A DNA stretch of 5,122 bases from Alphaproteobacteria bacterium (GTDB lineage Bacteria > Pseudomonadota > Alphaproteobacteria > Micropepsales > Micropepsaceae): contig JAGWRJ010000714.1 of assembly GCA_028869725.1 (NCBI GenBank), positions 1 through 5,122 of the forward strand. The letters are read 5' to 3'. The notes below the pieces were generated by a model. The model ran no database searches, was not told where the DNA came from, and saw only the letters and a list, made by a program, of their open reading frames with translations. How positions within the stretch are numbered: position 1 is the first letter of the stretch; every line of letters begins with the position of its first letter. The translations under genes were made by a program, and so were the position numbers. Positions 1 through 4,390 of the stretch are shown here, one piece after another.

Positions 1-398
1 ACGATTGGAGCGGTATTGTTCAGCTGGTTGCGGTCACGGGCCTGACCTATGGAACCGCGTACGGACTCAAGCATGTCGTGCATGAACAAAGACCGGACGG
101 TTCCGACTGGCAATCATTTCCATCGGGCCAGTCGTCCGTGGCATTTGGCGCCGCGGCCTATGTCTGGGATCGCTATGGATGGACCTATGGCGTGCCGGCC
201 TATGCCGCGGCGGGTTTCGTAGGTTATGCCCGTGTTGCCAGCGACAAGCACCATTGGTGGGATGTCGTGGGCAGTGCAAGCATTGCATGGCTTTATAGCC
301 GCCTGATCACCAGCCGATATCACCCGCCATCCAATTTCTACACCGGCGTTTACGTGTCACCTCATGAAGCCTTCGCCAGCGTCGACTATCGTTTCTGA
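1..398 (+). CDS. PAP2-family phosphatase, C-terminal part (5' end outside window)
   Basis: The reading frame is open from base 3 and ends at TGA 396-398, giving 131 visible residues; the start lies left of the window. All three PAP2 (type 2 phosphatidic acid phosphatase) motifs are visible. Counting from the first visible codon, motif 1 is K-x6-RP (K23, R30, P31), motif 2 is PSGQ (40-43) and motif 3 is R-x5-H-x3-D (R77, H83, D87). The family removes phosphate from lipid phosphates or similar substrates, usually at the outer face of the inner membrane. In motif 2 the usual histidine of PSGH is glutamine (codon CAG), which may weaken or change catalysis. Hydrophobic stretches flank the motifs, and the protein ends in a short polar tail finishing DYRF, reminiscent of a terminal outer-membrane strand. 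The substrate cannot be told. The histidine phosphatase gene follows on the same strand after 128 bases. Confidence 0.88.
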   Translation, partial: DWSGIVQLVAVTGLTYGTAYGLKHVVHEQRPDGSDWQSFPSGQSSVAFGAAAYVWDRYGWTYGVPAYAAAGFVGYARVASDKHHWWDVVGSASIAWLYSRLITSRYHPPSNFYTGVYVSPHEAFASVDYRF

Positions 399-482
399 CC
401 CTTCGTGCGACGGTCGACGACATTGATGTCCAAATCCCCACGGTCTCCGTCAATTGCGTGCGCGGCAATGCCACTCTCGCTT

Positions 483-488
483 TATAAT
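483..488 (+). promoter_or_regulatory. Possible -10 box (TATAAT) for the histidine phosphatase gene
   Basis: A perfect TATAAT lies 38 bases before the ATG at 527, in the 128-base gap between the two rightward genes. No convincing -35 hexamer sits at 16-18 bases spacing; the nearest TTG-type hexamer (TTGCGT, 454-459) is 23 bases away. The gap otherwise shows only very short inverted repeats, such as GACAT/ATGTC at 419-430, and no clear terminator. The gene may have its own promoter or may be read through from the PAP2 gene. Confidence 0.3.
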
Positions 489-526
489 GGGATGCTACGT
501 TCCTTGATCAGGCAAGAAGGTAAGCG

Positions 527-1135
527 ATGACCCGCGTACTCGTTATCCGCCACGGCCATGTCGATGGCATTCAGCCGCCGCGCTTCCGCGGACGCTTCGA
601 TGTCCCCCTCAGTGCGGAGGGACTGCTTCAGGCGGCGGCCACAGCGGAGCAACTCGCCAAGCAAGGAGGCGTGTCCGCCGTGTACACGAGCCCTTTGGCC
701 CGCTGCGTAACCACAGCCGAAACAATCGCGACGGCCTGCGAGGCGCCCTGCATTGTCGAGGACAATCTCGCAGATCTTGACTACGGCTCATGGCAATGGC
801 GGTCGCACGAGGACATTCGGCAGGAAGCTCCGGAACACTTTGCCAGGTGGTTTTCCCATCCAGAGCAAATACGCTTTCCGGAAGGTGAATCGCTGCAGGA
901 TCTTGTAGCCCGCACCGCCGATGTTATCCGGGACATTACCAAACGACATCCCGCCGACACGGTCGCGCTCGTCGGCCACGACAGCGTCAATCGTGCGATC
1001 CTGATGCAAATGCTCGATCAGCCGCTGTCAGCCTATTGGCGGCTGAGCTTCAGTCCCTGCAGCGTAAGCGAATTTGAAGTGACCGACTCTAAGACGCGCG
1101 TTACCCGGATCAATGACACGTCTCACCTACGCTGA
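527..1135 (+). CDS. Histidine phosphatase family protein (phosphoglycerate mutase-like fold)
   Basis: This is a 202-residue soluble protein, the usual length for the single-domain branch that includes alpha-ribazole phosphatase (CobC) and small-molecule phosphatases. The catalytic RHG lies at residues 8-10, with H9 as the expected phospho-accepting histidine. GRFDVPLSAEG (22-32) matches the family's GxxDxPLTxxG segment. SPLAR (55-59) supplies the second arginine. LADLDYGSW (81-89) matches LxExxxGxW, with D83 in place of the usual glutamate acid/base. VGH (149-151) supplies the second catalytic histidine. No signal peptide or membrane segment is seen. The start is supported by AAGAAGG at 514-520, six bases before ATG. 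The substrate cannot be assigned; no cobalamin genes are near. The gene ends 246 bases before the convergent operon, and a minus-strand fluoride riboswitch points at its 3' end. Confidence 0.9.
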   Translation: MTRVLVIRHGHVDGIQPPRFRGRFDVPLSAEGLLQAAATAEQLAKQGGVSAVYTSPLARCVTTAETIATACEAPCIVEDNLADLDYGSWQWRSHEDIRQEAPEHFARWFSHPEQIRFPEGESLQDLVARTADVIRDITKRHPADTVALVGHDSVNRAILMQMLDQPLSAYWRLSFSPCSVSEFEVTDSKTRVTRINDTSHLR

Positions 1136-1218
1136 TGGCCATCCGTGTGCCGCTCCTGGACTTTCCGGATGAAGCGTACAGCCGCACGGCGAGAGTGTGG
1201 AGGGCTTGCTCAAGGCGC

Positions 1219-1250
1219 ACTCCTGCCGCGCGGCTATACGCGGTAGGAGT
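1219..1250 (-). promoter_or_regulatory. 12-bp hairpin overlapping the riboswitch: likely expression platform
   Basis: On the minus strand ACTCCTACCGCG (1250-1239) and CGCGGCAGGAGT (1230-1219) form a 12-bp stem around an 8-base loop, with one non-Watson-Crick position (an A-C mismatch on the minus strand). The 5' arm contains ACUCC, which is also the 3' strand of the aptamer pseudoknot, so the two folds exclude each other, as in known crcB riboswitches that end in a terminator. No T-run follows the stem (next bases GCGCCTTGAGC), so ordinary intrinsic termination is not evident. The 3' arm carries AGGAG (1224-1220), six bases before a TTG at 1213-1211, so masking of a ribosome site is possible. 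The only frame this would serve is 28 codons long and unconvincing. Confidence 0.65.
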
Positions 1251-1288
1251 CATCAGCCGAAGGGCGGTTACGGGCGACTCCATGCCCA
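1242..1288 (-). promoter_or_regulatory. Fluoride riboswitch aptamer (crcB motif)
   Basis: Read on the minus strand: stem GGGC (1287-1284), 8-base loop AUGGAGUC (1283-1276), stem GCCC (1275-1272), linker GUAACC (1271-1266), small hairpin GCC-CUUC-GGC (1265-1256), then UGAUGACUCCUACC (1255-1242). Loop bases GGAGUC (1281-1276) pair perfectly with GACUCC (1251-1246), giving the characteristic pseudoknot. Segment lengths and the conserved AUGG and UGAUGAC-CCUAC stretches agree with the crcB-motif RNAs as I remember them, including the Bacillus cereus and Thermotoga petrophila examples. Such RNAs bind fluoride through magnesium ions and switch on fluoride exporters. Here the aptamer lies downstream of the crcB-DUF190 operon in the same orientation, not ahead of it. 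No credible gene follows it before the oppositely oriented histidine phosphatase gene. Confidence 0.88.
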
Positions 1289-1293
1289 GCTGC

Positions 1294-1302
1294 AACATAG
1301 CA
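1294..1302 (-). promoter_or_regulatory. Possible extended -10 promoter for the riboswitch RNA
   Basis: On the minus strand TGCTATGTT reads as an extended -10 element (TGn followed by TATGTT, four of six matches to TATAAT). A start six or seven bases downstream would fall at 1288-1287, the first base of the aptamer's GGGC stem. There is no convincing -35 box, so this rests on position and a short motif only. Confidence 0.22.
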
Positions 1303-1314
1303 AAGTTCCGGCGG

Positions 1315-1360
1315 AAAAGCGCTGTGGTAGTTGCGATTAAGCGATGCGGCAAACTACCAC
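1315..1360 (-). terminator. Hairpin after the leftward operon, candidate terminator
   Basis: Twenty-one bases past the operon's last stop codon, minus-strand GTGGTAGTT (1360-1352) pairs perfectly with AACTACCAC (1332-1324). Two further G-C pairs form inside after a single bulged T, closing a loop of about 14 bases. The stem is followed by AGCGC and then TTTT (1318-1315). The T-run is short and displaced by five bases, so efficiency is doubtful, but the position fits the end of the crcB-DUF190 operon transcript and precedes the riboswitch. Confidence 0.4.
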
Positions 1361-1381
1361 TATTTACGGCGGCGTCGAACG

Positions 1382-1657
1382 TCATTCGCTTTCGCGAGCC
1401 GGCATGCCCATGCTGACAACAGCTGCGGCGTGCCAAACAGAGCCGATCAGGATGCAGCCGAACAAGAGAAGCAAGACCGGCACGGCGGATTCAATCGGTG
1501 CGTTCGAAGCTTTTAGCAAGGCGCCCGAGCCGAGGAAATACGCGACCAAAATCGCGATCCAAAAGAGTGCATAATTTCGGAAGCGATGCAGAATGCCCGC
1601 GCGCGGATCATTCGGGCTACCGTGAGCGGATTGCCGCTGTCTCGATGATTCTGTCAT
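1382..1657 (-). CDS. Small two-helix membrane protein, unrecognised
   Basis: This is a 91-residue protein that I do not recognise. The first 27 residues are polar and basic (MTESSRQRQS at the start, HRFRN at 24-28). Two hydrophobic helices follow, about residues 29-49 and 57-80, joined by a short loop (KASNAPIES), and the tail is short and charged (ARESE). It probably sits in the inner membrane as a hairpin with a cytoplasmic basic N-terminus. The start ATG at 1657-1655 is preceded by GAGGGG (1667-1662), and it begins eight bases after the DUF190 stop, so it is very likely translated from the same message. Longer readings of this frame run antisense-like through the DUF190 gene and were not used. 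A role with the fluoride channel or with DUF190 is suggested only by position. Confidence 0.75.
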   Translation of the reverse strand: MTESSRQRQSAHGSPNDPRAGILHRFRNYALFWIAILVAYFLGSGALLKASNAPIESAVPVLLLLFGCILIGSVWHAAAVVSMGMPARESE

Positions 1658-1661
1658 AACG

Positions 1662-1667
1662 CCCCTC
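1662..1667 (-). promoter_or_regulatory. Ribosome binding site GAGGGG fixing the start of the 91-residue protein
   Basis: Minus-strand GAGGGG overlaps the DUF190 stop codon (TGA 1668-1666) and sits four bases before the ATG at 1657. It distinguishes the real short gene from the longer open frame that extends through the neighbouring gene. Confidence 0.6.
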
Positions 1668-1992
1668 AAGACGCTTTGGTGTTCAGTCTCGCTGGCCAGC
1701 TCACGATGTGTTCGCCTGGCACGAAACCTTCGATCAATTTTAGGGCAGCATCGACTACGGCAGGCGTGTCGAAGAACTCGATCACGAGCGGCAAGTCGAT
1801 GTTGAGCCTGAGGAGATCGGCGGAGTGCACTTCCCCCGAGGTCCCAAAGCCCGCGATGCCGCGAAACACCGTGATGCCGGCGACGCGATGCTGATCGTGC
1901 AATAGACGCATGATCTCCTGCATCAGGTTCCCCCGACGGCCATGGTCGGCTTCCTTGATGTAGATTCTTACCATCGTGACATCGCGTGCCAT
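1666..1992 (-). CDS. DUF190 family PII-like protein
   Basis: This 108-residue soluble protein shows the clear DUF190 signature. It begins with a strand MVRIYIKEADH (7-17), followed by a helix with NLMQEIMRLLHD (22-33). The family hallmark GITVFRGIAGFG lies at 39-50, followed by HSADLLRLNIDLPLVIEFFDT (56-76) and a final helix. The family has a ferredoxin-like fold resembling PII signalling proteins and is often found beside or fused to CrcB; its biochemical role is unsettled. A regulatory or accessory role at the fluoride channel is inferred from that pairing. The gene starts 12 bases after the crcB stop with a very strong ribosome site, and the 91-residue membrane protein follows after eight bases. 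The length is normal for the family. Confidence 0.92.
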   Translation of the reverse strand: MARDVTMVRIYIKEADHGRRGNLMQEIMRLLHDQHRVAGITVFRGIAGFGTSGEVHSADLLRLNIDLPLVIEFFDTPAVVDAALKLIEGFVPGEHIVSWPARLNTKAS

Positions 1993-1995
1993 CCG

Positions 1996-2003
1996 TCACC
2001 TCC
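1996..2003 (-). promoter_or_regulatory. Strong Shine-Dalgarno site GGAGGTGA for the DUF190 gene
   Basis: Eight consecutive bases complementary to the 16S rRNA 3' end lie directly after the crcB stop codon and three bases before ATG 1992 (GGAGG itself is six bases from it). This decides the start in favour of MARDVTMVR over the internal methionine at residue 7. It also suggests that the DUF190 protein is made in larger amounts than CrcB. Confidence 0.75.
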
Positions 2004-2004
2004 C

Positions 2005-2379
2005 CTAAAGATTGCGGGCCAGATAAGACCCCACGAAAGCCGCTGTTATGCCGATGAGGTTCGACGCAAGAACATAAATCGCACTTCTGACCGCTGCGCC
2101 TTGTTCAGCAAGAAGCAAAGTCTCCATCGAATAGGTCGAGAAGGTCGTGTAGGCGCCGAGAAACCCGGTCAGAATGCCCGTACGCACGGCGCCCGGAAGC
2201 GTGAGCCGTTCGAGCGTTTCGACGAACAGGAAACCCATCGCGAAGCAGCCACTGACGTTGATGATCAGAGTCGCGAAAGGGAAGCTCTGTCCCCAGATCG
2301 CCTGGACCAACTGCGTCATCAAATAGCGCGACCAGGCGCCAAAGACTGCTCCGATGGCGATGGCTAAAAACGTGTACAT
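2005..2379 (-). CDS. crcB: CrcB/Fluc fluoride ion channel
   Basis: This 124-residue inner-membrane protein with four hydrophobic segments has the typical Fluc length and works in the family as an antiparallel dimer exporting fluoride. Visible hallmarks are GAVFGAWSRY near the N-terminus (10-19, with R18), ATLIINVSGCFAMGF (36-50, with the conserved pore asparagine N41) and the central break GFLGAYTTFSTYS (72-84). F80 occupies the first Phe-box position; the second is Y83 where many homologues have phenylalanine. The ATG at 2379 gives the family start MYTFLAIAIG. A longer frame with a TTG start would run into the upstream gene. Only 25 bases separate it from the HyfB-like gene, leaving no room for a riboswitch in front of it, so it probably depends on the upstream promoter and weak local translation signals. 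Confidence 0.95.
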   Translation of the reverse strand: MYTFLAIAIGAVFGAWSRYLMTQLVQAIWGQSFPFATLIINVSGCFAMGFLFVETLERLTLPGAVRTGILTGFLGAYTTFSTYSMETLLLAEQGAAVRSAIYVLASNLIGITAAFVGSYLARNL

Positions 2380-2404
2380 CCGCTTCGATAGTCCTGTGCA
2401 TGGT

Positions 2405-4390
2405 CTAGAGAAGGGCAATCAAGAGAATCGCGATGAGGAGAACCCCGATTAACGCCAAATAGAAATTGAGATGACCGGACTGCAACGCGCGCAGACGCAC
2501 TGCGAATGCGTTCACGAGGAATTCGATCGGCCGGAAGAGCAGCGGGCCGAAGACGGGTGCCACGCTGTGCGAGAACACGAGACGGCGGACGAAATAGGGG
2601 TGACCATTGCCTTCGTCCGCGGTCTCGCGCTTGGTCTCGGTGCTAGGCCGATACACGAAGCTGTAGAAGGTGCGCAGCGCGTTGGAGAAAGACAGTGCCG
2701 TCGTCGCCGTCTGGAGGGGATCCTGCTCGCGGCCGCCATACCAGACCGGAACGTGGCTCACGCGAGCCCGGGACAGGAGCAAAAGCGAAAGCGGGATGAG
2801 CGCGAGGAGCGGCATGACGATCACGAGCTTGCTGGGTGAGATGAACGCAAATTTTGCCGTCAGCGGCACCAGAAGCCACCCATTATGCATGCGCAGTGCG
2901 GCATCTGCCCCGAAGCCCGGCGGCATCGCATTGCTGAATGCCGAGAGCCAGACCGGCATCCCCGCTGCGAGCAGCAGGACACCGAGGCCCAGCGCCCCTA
3001 CGCCGAAGGACGTACCAATACCGACGCCGCGAGCGATCGTACGACCGCGCCCCAGGAGCCCGATCCCGATAACCTTGACGAAGGTGGCAAGGGCTACGGC
3101 CGCAGTGAGAGCGAGGCCCGCGCCAGCGAGCACAAGCAGCAAGCGATTGCCCAGCGTGCTTAAGTGAAAGCTGTTGAACATCGTCTGGAACAGATACCAT
3201 TCGCTGACAAAACCGGCCTGCGGGGGCATGGCTGCGAGGCTCATCGCCGCGAACACCGCGCCGATTCCGAACACCCACGAACTCTTGCGCAGAAGCCCGG
3301 ATTGCTTGAGGCCGTAGCTGCCCGAAGCAGAGAATACGCCATCGGCGGCGAGGAAGAGCCCACTCTTCGCTAAAGCATGGCCAGCGAGATGGATCGACGC
3401 CGCGATCAGCGCAAGCCCTGCGAAATCACCAAGGTTGTCGCGCTCGAAGATCAGCGAAGCTGCCAGAAGGGCCACCGCGATACAGCCGTTCTCGGCCGAA
3501 GAAAAGCTCAGCAGCCCTCGCCAATCTTCCTGTTGAAACGCATAGAGCGCCGTCAAGATCGTGCTGACGACCGCAACCACCAGGATCAGCGCGTCGAACA
3601 AAGATTGCCCCGCGGACGCCGTGAGCGGAAGCCATGTCGTCAGTCCACGCGCCAGGCCAAAAAAGGCCGCATTGAGGATGACGCCTGACAGCAGGGCGCC
3701 GCTCGCGCCACTGCCCGCGCCGTAGGCGGAGGGAAACCACTCGTAGAACGGAAGCACGCCCAGCTTGGCGCCGAAGCCGATCAGGAGCAGCATTCCGATC
3801 CAGAAGGCTCCCACGGGCGAGAGGCTGGCACCTGCGACCGGAAAGTCCGCAAAGGCGAAGCCGGCGCCGCGTCCGGCGAGGAGCAGGATCGCAAGCATCA
3901 GCGCGACGGACCCCACTTCGAGAAGGGCCAACATGAAGAGCACCGGTCGGCCAGTCTCGGGCGTCAGGCGATCGGAGAGGATGAGAAGCGCGCCGCCGAG
4001 GCTCATCAGCTCCCAAGCAACGAGAAACGCGATGCCATCCTGCAATCCGAACACGCCCAGTGCACCAATCAGAGCCATGGCAGCCCCAAAAGACCAACCG
4101 GAAGTGTCCCGCGGCGGGCCGAGGACCACCGTGACTAGCGCTGCCGCGAGACCAAACAGGAGGAGCCATGCCGCCATCGGCGATACAGAAAAGCCGACAC
4201 CTGTGCCGGCAATGCCAAAAGGCAGTAGGGCCATGGGGCCACCCTCCGGCATCGCGGCACAGGCGGCGGCAAGACCGGCCGCGCAGCCGAGGGAGAGGCC
4301 GATCCGCGCGGCCGTCGCCAAGCCCAGGAGCGCGAGGACAGCCGCAAGCGCCCACAGACCGGCAGCAAAAAGGAAGAGCTCATTCGCCAT
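2405..4390 (-). CDS. hyfB: HyfB/NuoL-like proton-translocating membrane subunit
   Basis: This 661-residue protein is hydrophobic along nearly its whole length and close in size to HyfB of hydrogenase 4. Numbering from MANELF, the antiporter domain covers roughly 105-420. It holds AWELMSLGG with E127 (conserved TM5 glutamate), GFGAKLGVLPFYEWFPSAYGA with K209 (TM7 lysine), EDWRGLLSFSSAEN (288-301), HLAGHALAKSGLFLAADG with H338 and K342, and MPPQAGFVSEW with E397. After it come PVWYGG (548-553) and a C-terminal hydrophobic helix, as in HyfB and HycC. It would move protons or sodium in step with electron transfer by the peripheral subunits. The start at 4390 is chosen because GAGGG lies nine bases upstream; the ATG at 4399 would leave no spacing. 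Its first 11 bases overlap the upstream gene's end, suggesting translational coupling. DabB- or Mrp-type antiporters are alternatives, but the neighbouring small subunit favours a hydrogenase/complex-I relative. Confidence 0.9.
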   Translation of the reverse strand: MANELFLFAAGLWALAAVLALLGLATAARIGLSLGCAAGLAAACAAMPEGGPMALLPFGIAGTGVGFSVSPMAAWLLLFGLAAALVTVVLGPPRDTSGWSFGAAMALIGALGVFGLQDGIAFLVAWELMSLGGALLILSDRLTPETGRPVLFMLALLEVGSVALMLAILLLAGRGAGFAFADFPVAGASLSPVGAFWIGMLLLIGFGAKLGVLPFYEWFPSAYGAGSGASGALLSGVILNAAFFGLARGLTTWLPLTASAGQSLFDALILVVAVVSTILTALYAFQQEDWRGLLSFSSAENGCIAVALLAASLIFERDNLGDFAGLALIAASIHLAGHALAKSGLFLAADGVFSASGSYGLKQSGLLRKSSWVFGIGAVFAAMSLAAMPPQAGFVSEWYLFQTMFNSFHLSTLGNRLLLVLAGAGLALTAAVALATFVKVIGIGLLGRGRTIARGVGIGTSFGVGALGLGVLLLAAGMPVWLSAFSNAMPPGFGADAALRMHNGWLLVPLTAKFAFISPSKLVIVMPLLALIPLSLLLLSRARVSHVPVWYGGREQDPLQTATTALSFSNALRTFYSFVYRPSTETKRETADEGNGHPYFVRRLVFSHSVAPVFGPLLFRPIEFLVNAFAVRLRALQSGHLNFYLALIGVLLIAILLIALL

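Larger units (their letters stand above)
1136..1381. other. Convergent intergenic region holding regulatory RNA structures, no gene
   Basis: This stretch separates the stop of the rightward histidine phosphatase gene from the stop of the leftward operon. Short open frames cross it on both strands, but they are arginine- and serine-rich, lack good ribosome sites and match no family I know. It holds, in minus-strand order, a hairpin just past the operon stop (1324-1360), a possible extended -10 element (1294-1302), a fluoride riboswitch aptamer (1243-1287) and a 12-bp platform hairpin (1219-1250). Nothing recognisable is seen in 1136-1218. Confidence 0.7.

Noticed and set aside
454..488. TTGCGT and TATAAT as a paired sigma-70 promoter
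   Set aside because: The spacer is 23 bases, too long for a normal promoter; only the -10 box is kept, at low confidence.
399..526. Second riboswitch or a terminator between the PAP2 and histidine phosphatase genes
   Set aside because: Only stems of four or five bases are present, with no T-run and no crcB-motif consensus.
1127..1213. 28-codon minus-strand frame with TTG start six bases after AGGAG, directly behind the riboswitch platform
   Set aside because: It is very short, has no recognisable product, and its end overlaps the histidine phosphatase gene. The spacing is noted in the riboswitch findings, but I do not call it a gene.
1135..1416. Plus-strand 93-codon frame starting in a TGATG overlap with the histidine phosphatase stop
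   Set aside because: Its arginine-rich composition matches no family. It runs through the riboswitch and both hairpins and into the 3' end of the opposite gene. The overlap of stop and ATG is probably chance.
1110..1436. Minus-strand 108-codon frame across the intergenic region
   Set aside because: It begins inside the 91-residue gene without a ribosome site and contains the complete riboswitch. Its composition looks random.
2380..2404. Fluoride riboswitch directly ahead of crcB
   Set aside because: Only 25 bases separate crcB from the upstream stop codon, and none of the aptamer motifs occur there.
2380..2418. Longer CrcB with a TTG start at 2418
   Set aside because: It would overlap the HyfB-like gene, and the added residues (MPFSRPCTGLSKR) are not CrcB-like; MYTFLAIAIG is the normal family start.
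3426..4355. Long (309-codon) minus-strand frame within the HyfB-like gene
   Set aside because: It is an out-of-frame shadow of a GC-rich coding sequence: rich in Arg, Gly and Pro, with no family resemblance, while the overlapping frame is clearly a HyfB-like protein.
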